NCBI RefSeq assembly: GCF_000210295.1
Contig: NC_026744.1
Location: 62,001-126,000 of the forward strand
Direction of reading: 5' to 3'
DNA from: Trypanosoma brucei gambiense DAL972
Taxonomy: Eukaryota > Euglenozoa > Kinetoplastea > Trypanosomatida > Trypanosomatidae
DNA length: 64,000 bases
In this document: piece after piece, positions 43,368-53,669 of the stretch
Position numbering within the stretch: the first letter of the stretch is position 1
Layout of the letters: each line of letters starts with the position of its first letter
Position numbers and translations under genes: made by a program
Notes under the pieces: model-generated
Database searches by the model: none
Told to the model about the DNA's origin: nothing
Seen by the model: only the letters and a program-made list of their open reading frames with translations

Positions 43368-44080
43368 GTAATAGTAATAGTAATAATCAATGATAGTTAT
43401 AGCTATATTTATACTTATATATATTTATATCGGTGGTAACAGCAGCAGCAGCAGTAATAGTAACAATAATAATAATAATAACAATAATAATCACACAATA
43501 AAGGCAACACAAAATAGAAGAGACGTTAAAAATTAAAAAGTGCCGCATGGGAGGAAAATATTTTGAAAAAAAAAAAAGAAAAAGATATATCCGCGTTCAT
43601 ACGTCACGGCCACTTTTTAAAAAGTTGCAGCAACCCGCCACAGTGCGTGTAAAACTTTGCGGTCCTCCAACAACGTCCACCACACTGAAAAAAAAAACCA
43701 ATCAAGGAAATAAACAATGTGGAAACGAACAAGGAGAAGATGGAAAAAGAAAAAAAGAGTGGGGGTATATATCGTAAAGGATTGAGCAACAACAAAACGG
43801 AAAAAAAAAAAGAAAAAAAGAAAAAGAAAAAAAAAGATGACCGACATGAATCAGTGGGGCGATAATTCTTGGTGGCAAACCTGTGTACAAACAAGAAACA
43901 AAAAGAAGAAACCCCAATTTCCTTTTTCCCCCTTTCCTACTCTTTTCCCCAACCTCATCCTTTACTTCTTTCCATCATTTCCCTCTTTCCTCCTCCTCTT
44001 CTTCCTTTCCACACACCACCCCCATACAATTCTACCTCCCAATCGCTGCTGTCACACACACAAATACACATTTCATAATG

Positions 44081-44683
44081 TTAATTCTGCTGCTGCTGCT
44101 GCTGCTGTGCGAGAAACATCTGCCGCTGGAAGATATTTTGCATAGCAGCCTGCTGTTGCATTGTAAACATCATGGCGGATGCACTCATGGCCTTGTAGCT
44201 TTCCATAGCCGCCTCCGCATTGGCAAATGCCACCTTTAATCGTTTCCCTGCAATGGGGTATCCATTCAACCATTGCACAGCATATGTGGCGCTAAAGAAA
44301 TACATATACTTCACAAAACCATAACCTCGACTCTCTCTTGTAACCTTGTCGTAAATAATCTTCACGCTCTCAATGGGACCGAATTGCGCAAACAGTTGGA
44401 AAAGCCGGTCCTCGTCCATCATGGGAGGCAAATAATTGACAATAAGGTTTCGCAACGGTTCCGGTTCCATCGAAAATGAGGGTCTCGGGGCGGCGAATGG
44501 AGCTGCCCTCGGAGTTAAACCTCCACTGAGGTGTTGTTTCGACCCTTCAGGCGCCTCGGCTTCATTTGATGGAGGTTGAGGTGCTGATGTCATCGGTGGC
44601 GGCATTTGCGTGGAAATAAAAGGAGATGATGTGGATGCGGGCGCTGCCTCCCCTACTGGGAAGCTTTCACACTCCGGTTCCAT
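44081..44683 (-). CDS. RBP3: RNA-binding protein RBP3 (single RRM)
   Basis: The 200-residue frame starts at the ATG at 44683. A longer frame begins with GTG and was not used. The N-terminal 70 residues are Ser/Pro/Glu-rich. The RRM covers about 77-155 with RNP2 LIVNYL (80-85) and RNP1 RGYGFVKY (119-126). It resembles the UBP RRM in the Phe-Gly-Pro-Ile-Glu-Ser-Val-Lys-Ile stretch but is otherwise distinct. The C-terminus is Met/Ala-rich and ends in a seven-Gln tract encoded by a CTG/CAG run. This layout matches the trypanosomatid RBP3-type single-RRM proteins. The choice between RBP3 and related single-RRM members is from memory of the family and its position beside UBP1/UBP2. Confidence 0.9.
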   Translation of the reverse strand: MEPECESFPVGEAAPASTSSPFISTQMPPPMTSAPQPPSNEAEAPEGSKQHLSGGLTPRAAPFAAPRPSFSMEPEPLRNLIVNYLPPMMDEDRLFQLFAQFGPIESVKIIYDKVTRESRGYGFVKYMYFFSATYAVQWLNGYPIAGKRLKVAFANAEAAMESYKAMSASAMMFTMQQQAAMQNIFQRQMFLAQQQQQQQN

Positions 44684-45637
44684 TTGTATTGGTAACACTA
44701 CTTGCGCAATAAATATTTATCTCTTTTACTTATTTTATTTTATTTTTGTTCTAGTTGCTCAGCTTAAAAATAATAATAATAATAATAATCACAGCGAGAA
44801 GAGAGAGCAAATTAAAATAAAGAAATAGCGATAAAAAGAAATAAATGAAGAAAGGGAACAGACAGGATGACGCAAAGATATGTTATTAGCATTACCGCTG
44901 GTCTCTACGGTCTGCCACCTGCGCGTACATATGTATAAATATATATATATATATATATATTGGATGTGCTTGTGAAAACATATAAACACTTAAGTGTGAA
45001 GAAACTCAGGCATGTGTGACGGGGGAAAAAAAACATAACAGCAAAACTATAAAACAAATATGCATCACATAGCGAATAGCAGCGAGCGTACGAGCAAGAG
45101 CTACCTGCAAAACGGAAAAATAAAATCATGCTTCTCGAACGCTTCGACAAAGCAAATGGTGTGAAATACAAAACAAACCAAACTAGACTTGACTACATGT
45201 CTCGAAAGAAAGTAACACGAACAGTGCCACGCCAATAGTCAAATGCACATTGTGATGGCAAATAAACAGTTATTGACCCATTCCAGCACATTCACGTTAT
45301 AAAAATGGAAATGTAAAGGAGAGCACACACGTAATTTTCTCTAAAATTCACTACCGTTCGCCTGTTCAACAAAACATCTTTCCAACTCTCTTTCATTTTT
45401 CCCCTCGTTCTTTGATGTTCCATTTACTCCTATATTCTACTCCCTGCACGCATGCATTATCGTTTATCCACAACCACCACAACTAACATTTTTATCCACA
45501 ACCACCACACATACACACACATACACCTCAGGTATGAAATCATACTAAAGAACTCACGGCAACTTTCCCTCTTCTTTTTTTTTTTGTGAAGTGCCACGCC
45601 CCTATGAAGACGTCATGCACCTCTTCCAAATCATTTC
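44684..45637. other. Intergenic region between the ABC transporter gene and RBP3
   Basis: An AAT run at 44766-44790 and A-rich sequence at 44810-44850 provide minus-strand pyrimidine tracts before RBP3. An AT run is at 44939-44960. A T run at 45576-45586 lies just after the ABC transporter stop. No gene is supported. Confidence 0.5.
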
Positions 45638-47635
45638 TCACACCTCAGCCCCTGCCTCGAGAGTATCCGATTGCTGCTCTCTGACACTTCGAGGTAAAGG
45701 CAGTCCCACAAGTTGGCAGAAAAGAGGATGCATCCGAACTTCATCAAAACTTCCCTGCGCTACGGCTCGACCCCTCTCCAAGACAACAATGTGATCAGCC
45801 TTACGTATCATACTAAGTTTATGGGCAAACATAAGTACTGTTCGCTTCTCACTCCCCTTCTTCGCATCCTCAATGAGCCGACTGACGGCTTCATGCACCA
45901 CAATCTCCGACTCACTGTCAAGTGCAGATGTGGCTTCATCAAGGATTAAAATGCCGGGAGAACGCATCAAAGCCCGTGCAATGGCAATGCGTTGCTTTTG
46001 ACCACCAGAAAGTGACCGTCCACCCTCGCCAACATAAGTATTGTAACCTTCAGGTAAGGCGGTGACAAACTGGTGGGCATTAGCTTTCGTCGCGCTCTCA
46101 ACAACAGATGAATACAGCCACCGATCAACCGCATCATCCCAGTCGTGTCCCTCAGCCCCATATGCAATATTCTGCGCAATTGTCCCCCCAAATAATACCG
46201 GCTCCTGTCCAACATACCCAACCTTGCTCCGTAACCAGCGGGTGTCAATACTCTTAAGGTCCGTTCCATCCAGAGTTATTGTTCCGTCTGAGTGTTCGTA
46301 CAACTTCATCAAAAGCATTGCCAATGAGCTTTTACCAGAACCACTACTCCCCACAATACAGGTACATCGCGAGGGTTTTATCTCTAGGCTGAGTTTCTCG
46401 TACACTGCAACCTCGGGACGTGTCGGATAGGCGAAAGAAACATCAGTTAATTTAATGTTCCAGTGACACTCGAGAGGAACCACACCTTTCGTTTGTTCTT
46501 GTAACTTTTGTATATCGTCCGCAGTATCAAGTATGTCATACACTCGTATGCTTGCACCAAATCCTTTGTTGATTTCAGTTGCCAAGTTGGTAAGACCCAT
46601 AAGTCCCAGGCCGCAGTAAACCGTGTACAATACGAATGAGAAAAGGACACCGGACGATATCTGGTTCGCAGCCACAAGCATAGACCCCGCCCATATGATG
46701 CAATACAGCGCACCATACCCCACAAACTGGATCGAACTAACATATGAAGCATTGAAAAACAACATACGCTTGCTTATCTGGAAGACTACATCGACCTTCT
46801 TTTCGTACCACTTCGATTCTTTAGATTCCATAGCAAAGGCCTTTACAGTGCGGATGTTATTTAGTCGCTCACTTGCGACGCTTCCACTAACGGCGAGGGC
46901 ATCCTGCATTTGGCGCTGCAGTTTGCGAACAAATTTTCCATAAACCCCAGCAAATACGGCCAAAGGGGGGATCATGCCACACACCACACATGTTAAAGTG
47001 GGTGAATAATAGAGCATAATACCAATGCTCCCAAACGTTTGCAGGATGTTCTTACTTCCTTGAGTCACCGCGTCCGTAAGGGACGCGCCAATAAGGTTAC
47101 AATCCATGGAAAGGCGTTGTGCAAGTGAGCCAGCGCTGTTTTCTGCCACATCAAAGAATGCTGCCGGTTGTCTAAAAATGGCACGATAGAGTTGACCGCG
47201 CAGACGGGCAATTACACGCTCGCCCGTATAGCCAATACAAGCCAGCCTGGCAAAGTTGGCAACACCGGCAAGTGTAAACCAGCCAAGCAACTGCATGGAT
47301 GTCCCCAACGGTAGCTCCCCGTTTCCTGCAAAATCGATAAGTTTCCCAAAAGTCGCCGGGATTGCGAGAGTGGCCAAACTGTAAAACCCAACGCCAACCA
47401 CCGCAGCCCCAATGAGTACCGCCTCCTGCCGCACTGTCCGAAGGTACCGCCAAAACGAACCTTTTCGTGTCGACGGCTCCACAACGTAAAGTGGCGAGAA
47501 GCTCCTGCTTGGTCGTTGTGTTGGTGATGCCTCACCGTAATGGTTACGCTGGCGAACACTCGAGGCAAAGCGCTTAACACTAAGCAAAGTTTCAGGATGA
47601 TGTGGGTACCACAACAAATGAGCGTGGCGGACCAT
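45638..47635 (-). CDS. Mitochondrial ABC half transporter (ABCB10/Mdl type)
   Basis: The 665-residue protein is a half ABC exporter. A longer open frame reaches 47728, but its first part is encoded by the pyrimidine tract at about 47665-47700. The next AG downstream is in GACAG near 47654, so the ATG at 47635 is the likely start. The first 55 residues are rich in Arg, His and Ser, a mitochondrial presequence. Six membrane segments lie in about residues 75-375. The ABC domain has Walker A GSSGSGKSS near 435, signature LSGGQKQR near 543, Walker B ILILDEATSALDSES near 563 and an Ala-His-Lys-Leu-Ser H-loop near 600. The best family match is the mitochondrial inner-membrane ABCB10/Mdl group rather than Atm1. 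The substrate is not predictable. Confidence 0.92.
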   Translation of the reverse strand: MVRHAHLLWYPHHPETLLSVKRFASSVRQRNHYGEASPTQRPSRSFSPLYVVEPSTRKGSFWRYLRTVRQEAVLIGAAVVGVGFYSLATLAIPATFGKLIDFAGNGELPLGTSMQLLGWFTLAGVANFARLACIGYTGERVIARLRGQLYRAIFRQPAAFFDVAENSAGSLAQRLSMDCNLIGASLTDAVTQGSKNILQTFGSIGIMLYYSPTLTCVVCGMIPPLAVFAGVYGKFVRKLQRQMQDALAVSGSVASERLNNIRTVKAFAMESKESKWYEKKVDVVFQISKRMLFFNASYVSSIQFVGYGALYCIIWAGSMLVAANQISSGVLFSFVLYTVYCGLGLMGLTNLATEINKGFGASIRVYDILDTADDIQKLQEQTKGVVPLECHWNIKLTDVSFAYPTRPEVAVYEKLSLEIKPSRCTCIVGSSGSGKSSLAMLLMKLYEHSDGTITLDGTDLKSIDTRWLRSKVGYVGQEPVLFGGTIAQNIAYGAEGHDWDDAVDRWLYSSVVESATKANAHQFVTALPEGYNTYVGEGGRSLSGGQKQRIAIARALMRSPGILILDEATSALDSESEIVVHEAVSRLIEDAKKGSEKRTVLMFAHKLSMIRKADHIVVLERGRAVAQGSFDEVRMHPLFCQLVGLPLPRSVREQQSDTLEAGAEV

Positions 47636-50317
47636 TTTAGTTATACAACGTGCTGTCATGTGCCGAAGCAAGAAGAAAAGAAAGAAGAAACGGAGAACGG
47701 TAAGTATATACATGTGGCATAGTCTCAAGCATATAGAGATCTAGGAACAGGCGCTCATTTGAGCACTCTCCCGCGGAAATACATCCTTGATGCAAAAGGT
47801 CATACACCGCAGGGGACACATATCACAATTTGGCCAACTTCGTATGTTGTTGTTGTTGTTGTTTTTGTTGCCGATCTTCTTCCAGCGAGGTAAGAGGAAA
47901 GAAAGTCCCTCACCTCACCTTCCTCCGCGCAGGGGCAGTATTTAAAATGAGAGTATTTGGCCGGCAAAGTAACCTTTTTCCTTACTTGCTTGTGTGTTTT
48001 CTTCTCTTCTGTCCTCTTCCTCATTTCCTCTTCACGCGTATCATTTTTTTTCATTTCATTTCCTCTCTTCACGTGGCTAAGAGGAACAGAATATGTATAT
48101 GCATATCCCCCACTTCATTCCTTTCCGTCCCTGCTTCTCCCTTGTGATCCTCTCTTTCATTTCTTTCAGCTCCCGCTGTGCCTTCCTAAGTATTTCTCCT
48201 CATTTCTACGTATTATGAAAGACTTTTTTTAAAAAAAAAAAAACAAGACGCCGCACGCTTCTCCCATCCCTCCCCTCTTCGGGTTTCCCCTCTTCTTTAT
48301 TCCCTTCCTCTCTTATTCGTTTCTCTTCTTCTCTCTTTTAATGCCGTTGGGGGTAAATGCAAATATGACACACGGGTAGCTCTTGCTTTGTTGTTGTTGT
48401 TGTTGTTTTCCCCATTGCCTGGTCACTCCACAAGTGGCGGCAAACCACCGACACGAAAAAAAAAAAAGAGAGAAAATTTTTTTCTTAAAAAAAGGAAACA
48501 CGTAGGTAGGGAGCAGAGCAGTATTCTTTACTAGTGTTTGTTTTCCACAAATATATTCAAGAAGACGAAGAGAAAAAAAAAGGAGGAGTAATGACTGCTA
48601 TAGTGGTGATGATAATAATAACAAACCTTTTTCTCCTACCCACTTTTTTAAAAAAAAATTTTTTCCCGTCCCTTCGAATTTATATTCCGCATTCCTTTTG
48701 CCTTAATTGTCTGCCGTTGTTTTAAACTGTTTATTGTTTGTTTGTTTGCATTCGCCACAGGAAGGAAAAAGTAGGGAGACACATGAAGAAATGGAAAGAG
48801 AAAAGAAAAGAAAAGAGCACCAGCGATGCGAAGACAAACAAACAAAGGCGAGAAGAAACTAAAGAGAAAAAAAGATATAAAGATATAAAAAAAACAAATA
48901 AATGAATTAAGTGGATCGGACAATCCAACGGCAAATAAAAAAACACGCACACACAAACACACACACACACATATATATATAAACAAACAAACAAACAAAC
49001 ACAAAAAAATGAGGGTGCTTAACAAGAACAGAAGAAGTGGTGGACAAAATTAGAGAAAAAAAAGTGGGAGCTCCCCTAACCAAGAGACTTACCATCTACT
49101 CTTCATTCATACGCAGTTCACGGCGAGGACACCGCAGCGCGGTAAGAGGTTGCCAACCAAAGACCCACGGACTAAGAATAGGTTTGAGAATCATATGGGT
49201 GGCAACAGCATTGAACAAGAAAAAAAAAATTTCATAAAGTCATGGCGGAGGGGGGGAATGGGGAGGGGGGACGACAACGGAGGAAAAATGCACAAACAGA
49301 CATATACATACTTACAAGTGAGGGGAAAAGTTTGAAAAAAAAAAAGCCTAAAGCCATAGTAAATGGTGAAGATAAAGGAAGTCAAGAAAAAATGATAAGT
49401 GATCAATTAAAGATGAGGCACTACAAGGAATTACGCAGCACGTAACACAAAATGTTATCAAACAGCTACATTTACTCTTCCCTCCACAACCTTTTTCCCA
49501 CATCCTTTTCCCCTCAACACGCACCCTCCTCCCCCGCCACCACCCTAAACCTCTTCTCGCTGCCCTCTATCCGCCGCAACGGTCAAATCGTGAAAACTAA
49601 AGGTAAATGTTTGGCCTCATCCCGCACGCTCACAGGTAGTTCCTTTCCACAACATGAATCCACCAAGAGGAATGCTGACTTGTGATAATCAAGTAGGAGG
49701 GTTAATAATTTGATCCACTTCCCTCTACATAAAAACACACACACAGCCACAACAATTATCCTCTATTCCGCAGCTTGCAGTCCCCCACGTTCCACCTTTT
49801 TTTTTCTCTTTCTTCCTCTCCTTACTTCCTCATCCCCTCGTCTTTGGTTCTACCCCGAACCCCTCCGTCCATACGCCGACTTCAAGTAGCCGATTTCTTC
49901 CCGCTATTTTCTTTTAATCCTTAATTACTTTCCTTCCCCCACGCTAACTCCACCTCCCTTCTTTTACACCTTTCTTCCTTTATTTTATTTGCATATTGAC
50001 ATCCTGTTCATTTGCCCTCGCCCTCTCTTTTTTTTTTCCTTTTCTTTGTTCTCAGCATTTATCCTGTGAACGTTTTTTTTTGTCCAAATCGGCTTCCATT
50101 CGCACTCGTATTTCCTTTTTTGTCGCTCTCCCCCTTCCCCTTTGTTCCACACGCCTACGAACATGTGAACATGCACACAAACATCCTCTTCTCCTTCTCA
50201 ATCCTTACATCTCCCCTTCTTAGTACATACGCCAAGCCACCGCACAAACTACCCCAAACCACCCACAAATATATTTCCCTAAGCGGTTATTTCGCAACTC
50301 CGCACCGGACGCTTTTA
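47636..50317. other. 2.7-kb low-complexity tract downstream of SCD6
   Basis: This region includes the spliced-leader acceptor region of the ABC transporter gene (pyrimidine tract at 47665-47700). A TTG run is at 47842-47870, with T-rich sequence at 47.98-48.35 kb, an A-rich block at 48.75-49.45 kb and C/T-rich DNA at 49.45-50.28 kb up to the SCD6 stop. GTTT/AAAC runs are at 48733-48750 and 48980-49000, and CA units at 48940-48972. No gene is supported. Much is probably SCD6 3' UTR. Confidence 0.6.
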
Positions 50318-51160
50318 TTAGTTGTAGCGGCCGTTGTAACGTCCCCGGCCCCCACGGCCACGGCGAGGTCCGCGCATGTTTCCAACCATCTCACTTCCAA
50401 ATGTTTCGGCATCCGTTCGCTTCATCCCCTCACGGTCCAGTGGAGGCGCGCGGTCCTGCTGATCACAAGAAATCTTATCGAAGAAGTTGCTGCGGTCATA
50501 CGCCTTGCTATGGTTCTTTGCATCCTCCTTAGCCTTTTCAAACTCGCTCTTCTTCTTTTCAAACTCTTCACGGCTTTTGATGAAATCGAAGTCGTCTTTA
50601 AACTCCTCCTTGGCTGTGCCGGTGGCGGGATGGAAATCGCGGCCAGTGTGTGAGTCAACCCGTCGACCACTCCGGTACCCACCGCGGCCACCTCGCCTGT
50701 AGCCTCCGGAGTACATGTGCTGTTGTTTCTGGTGATGACCGGGTCCCATCGATGCGCCGCCGTGACGTTGTGGGCTCTGTGGCATCCTCATGTTGTTGTT
50801 ATTGTTGGAGTGGGCGTTGTTGTTGTTATTACCGCTGCTGGTGTTATTGTTATTGTTATTATTCCTTGCGGGAAGCGCAGTAACAACGGCGGGGTCCATC
50901 ATGGCGTTATGAGATTCCTCAAATACCGTCAGCTCCTCGATATCAGATCCACGGAATACAATCTGGTCAAAAAGCTGCTCAGCCGCGGGAACCTCAACTT
51001 GGCCCTTTTCCTTTGCACGACCTTCTGTACCGAAGACACGAACATTTGTCAAACTGACGGTATTCTTTGAGGCATCAATGTGACCCAAGGTACCCTCATA
51101 ACGAATCTGACTGTTCGTGATGAGGGTAATCGTACTTCCTATAGCACGTGTCGCAGCCAT
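50318..51160 (-). CDS. SCD6: Decapping-linked P-body protein SCD6 (LSm14)
   Basis: The 280-residue protein is SCD6/LSm14 (RAP55), a translational repressor and P-body marker. The start is the ATG at 51160. A GTG one codon earlier was ignored. An LSm14-type domain is at residues 4-85 (Ile-Gly-Ser-Thr-Ile-Thr-Leu-Ile-Thr, then Ile-Arg-Tyr-Glu-Gly-Thr-Leu and the Phe-Arg-Gly-Ser-Asp-Ile motif near 75). Asn-rich stretches follow at about 100-125. The FDF motif is near 190 (Asp-Asp-Phe-Asp-Phe) with a charged helix, then an FFD box near 220 and a Thr-Phe-Gly TFG box near 255. The end is an Arg-Gly-rich RGG tail. The parts and their order are those of the family. Confidence 0.95.
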   Translation of the reverse strand: MAATRAIGSTITLITNSQIRYEGTLGHIDASKNTVSLTNVRVFGTEGRAKEKGQVEVPAAEQLFDQIVFRGSDIEELTVFEESHNAMMDPAVVTALPARNNNNNNNTSSGNNNNNAHSNNNNNMRMPQSPQRHGGASMGPGHHQKQQHMYSGGYRRGGRGGYRSGRRVDSHTGRDFHPATGTAKEEFKDDFDFIKSREEFEKKKSEFEKAKEDAKNHSKAYDRSNFFDKISCDQQDRAPPLDREGMKRTDAETFGSEMVGNMRGPRRGRGGRGRYNGRYN

Positions 51161-51763
51161 CACGTCTGTCTGTCCTTTTATTTACTGATTGGTCAATAAA
51201 ATGGTGATGCAACTTACCGAACAAGACAAAATAAAAGGAAAAGTAGGTTCCCTTCACTTATATTATTATCAACTTTCAACACCCAGGTCTCCTCAATTGC
51301 TCTCTCTTCTTAACTTCTATAGTCTTCCGCTTGCAAAACGGTGCAAGTTTTAACTAATATTTCCCTTATACAATGCGCTTTCGAAATCTTCCAAGTAGAA
51401 GGTGGACGAAAAACAAAAATTGGCAGAGAAAACGTAGTGAATTTAAGATGCAGGTCAAACCGTGACAACACCATTTACGCGGCTAAGTCGGTTAAGCTTC
51501 TCATTGCTCCGTAAGGCTGATGTAAATATGAATACACGAACACGGTCACAAATATATATATATATGTTTTTTTTACATGTACGCGCCCCTGTGCACAGCA
51601 TCTTTATGCCACAAGATTATTAAGTGCAGTTGCAAAGCACATACCGGGTGGCACACACACAAAGCGTTCATGGTCACAAAGGAAGAGAAAGGGGAACTTA
51701 CACACTTAAGGAAAAATGACCCATGTCTTCTTCCAAAATATTCTACTATTGTGGATATGTTTG
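51161..51763. other. Intergenic region before SCD6
   Basis: The gap contains sequence with minus-strand pyrimidine runs near 51210-51245 and an AT run at 51552-51566. No gene is supported. Confidence 0.45.
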
Positions 51764-53323
51764 CTAGTCAGATGACATGATCGAGCGCACAATAGCTTCG
51801 ATCTGCTCATCAACCAGGTCCTCGTGAAGTATCACGCTATACAAAGCGCTTCCCACCACGTCGTGTATGTGCTTTGAGAATTTGTCAAGCGAAATACATG
51901 AACCCGCGCTGCCTTCCCCATCCTCGCGACCCCGCTGGTTTTGCTGAACAGCTTCACGGCACAACAACTGCACAAGGCGGCAACAGTCCACGGCATTGGT
52001 GTTCTGCGCAACACCAAGGAGACGAAGGAATTTCAGCAACGTGAAATGTGTGCTGCGACGGGCCACGAGTCCCACGATGATTCTTCTTCTTGCTTCGAAA
52101 TCCCAATCAGTCAACATAACCTTGACGGCTGTGGTTCCTAGCGTAATTTGATGGCGACGGAGATTGTGAATGGCCTCGACGTCGTCATCGATCTCAACTA
52201 CCAACCGGTTTTCATCAACTACATCAAGGCATCGTGACAAAATCTTCCCCGTGAGCTGCAGGTTTTTGGATACTAACGCCAGCAACTCACTACCCTCAGC
52301 TCGCACTGTCAGTTCACTATGATACAGTAGAGCGAACAGGGAGTCCAACAAAACCTGCGCGCTCCCGACGGGATCTTCTGGATTTATACCCACAACAGGG
52401 ACGGAGCCTGTATTTTCCGCATTATTAGCAGCCACAGAGTCCATGTATTTCTTCTCCCACGAGGTCTGATAGGTGCGTAATGTGCGTGCAGCGTACAGTG
52501 CAGCAGCAGCCGTTGTTTCTTCGTTGGGAAGGAGTCGTATGAGTCCAAGGTAAACAGGAGAGTTCAGCGAGCGGCTGCTCCCCTCACCAACCGCTAAGAA
52601 CAGGGCGGAAAAAAGGTCAAGTATTTTTTCATCCTCTTCCCGACGCATTGCCTCTATAAGCAACTCTACACCATTTTCATCACAAATCATTTCACGGTAA
52701 ACACGCCCCGCATTCGCGATGTACAAGAGCAGCAGTACAGCTTCCTGACGGTCCTCCACGCAAAGAGTCCCCGTGGCTAACGTGTCAGCAAGCGTCGTAG
52801 CTCCACCAACCTCTGCAAAGCAGGTTAGATAACGTACCCCCCGTATGAACACCGAAATCGCCGAAAGGACAGAACGGAGTCCGACGCCCAACTTGTAAGT
52901 TAGGCGCAGCCACGCTGTGATGCGTGTGAAGAAGAGAATAGAGGCATCACCAAGATCAACCTCTATTCGTCTACTGTTGCTCTCCGAGTGAAGAGTGAGG
53001 AAAGCCTCCAAAATCCTAAGTCTGACGCTACGGGACCCTCGGTCCCACTCCTGCAGCCAAACAGCCGCTCTCCTTCCCGCTAGCGTGGGACTCAACATAG
53101 CCTTCAAGGCCTCCTTCCGACGACCCTCCGTTTGTTGCACTCGCCAAACGCAAGGTTTGGTGTTCGACCTGGTTCCAGGAGAAACTTCGACAGGGGGAGA
53201 AAAGCCGTTCGCAGGCGACGGTTGTGAGCGTTCATTTAGTTCTAATTCCTCATCTACATCTGGTTCCTGTGGTGCTCCGATCCATGGTTGCTTTCCCATC
53301 GCCACATCTTTCTTTGGTGGCAT
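51764..53323 (-). CDS. Armadillo/HEAT-like hypothetical protein
   Basis: The 519-residue protein starts at the ATG at 53323. Residues 1-70 are polar and probably disordered. From about 80 to the end it is a run of helices with repeated Leu/Ala/Val patterns: Leu-Leu-Leu-Tyr-Ile-Ala-Asn-Ala-Gly near 195, Gly-Val-Glu-Leu-Leu-Ile-Glu-Ala-Met near 220 and Leu-Leu-Asp-Ser-Leu-Phe-Ala-Leu-Leu near 330. Such helix pairs are typical of armadillo or HEAT repeats, a protein-binding scaffold. No enzyme motif, membrane segment or signal is visible. I cannot name the family. Its role as a scaffold is an inference from the fold pattern. Confidence 0.85.
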   Translation of the reverse strand: MPPKKDVAMGKQPWIGAPQEPDVDEELELNERSQPSPANGFSPPVEVSPGTRSNTKPCVWRVQQTEGRRKEALKAMLSPTLAGRRAAVWLQEWDRGSRSVRLRILEAFLTLHSESNSRRIEVDLGDASILFFTRITAWLRLTYKLGVGLRSVLSAISVFIRGVRYLTCFAEVGGATTLADTLATGTLCVEDRQEAVLLLLYIANAGRVYREMICDENGVELLIEAMRREEDEKILDLFSALFLAVGEGSSRSLNSPVYLGLIRLLPNEETTAAAALYAARTLRTYQTSWEKKYMDSVAANNAENTGSVPVVGINPEDPVGSAQVLLDSLFALLYHSELTVRAEGSELLALVSKNLQLTGKILSRCLDVVDENRLVVEIDDDVEAIHNLRRHQITLGTTAVKVMLTDWDFEARRRIIVGLVARRSTHFTLLKFLRLLGVAQNTNAVDCCRLVQLLCREAVQQNQRGREDGEGSAGSCISLDKFSKHIHDVVGSALYSVILHEDLVDEQIEAIVRSIMSSD

Positions 53324-53669
53324 CCATACCTAACGTTTAAAAAATTGGCGTGACTCGGGAAGATAATAACAACACATAAAGGAATAGTAGAGCATCACAA
53401 ATGGATAAAATCAAACGTCTAAAAATGCAAACTCCCTAGCACATGGCAACCGATAGTTTGGGGGGGGGGAGTATCATTTCTTGTCATTTCTTTTGGCATA
53501 TGCCTGATTTCACCCCACCCTAGCACCCCAGACACGGTTGAAACTGGTCCACACCACCCATGCATGAACACACGTACACAAAAAAAAAACGTCTCATCCC
53601 CGGTGAGTCGCCGCAATGGATACGCCACAAACCAAATCATCCGGAAGATAACCCATTGCCCTCATAAAG
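53324..53669. other. Intergenic region
   Basis: This gap has a G run at 53460-53469 and an A run at 53580-53590 on the plus strand. Read on the minus strand the latter is a T run. No gene is supported. Confidence 0.4.

Larger units (their letters stand above)
40731..44080. other. 3.4-kb low-complexity tract downstream of RBP3
   Basis: This stretch is probably mostly the RBP3 3' flank. It holds long A-rich plus-strand blocks (41.45-41.60, 41.74-42.05, 42.86-43.25 and 43.55-43.84 kb), a long AT microsatellite (42162-42217), a long AAT array (43271-43365) and a 100-N assembly gap. A C/T-rich stretch lies at 43.92-44.04 kb right after the RBP3 stop. No gene is supported. Confidence 0.7.
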
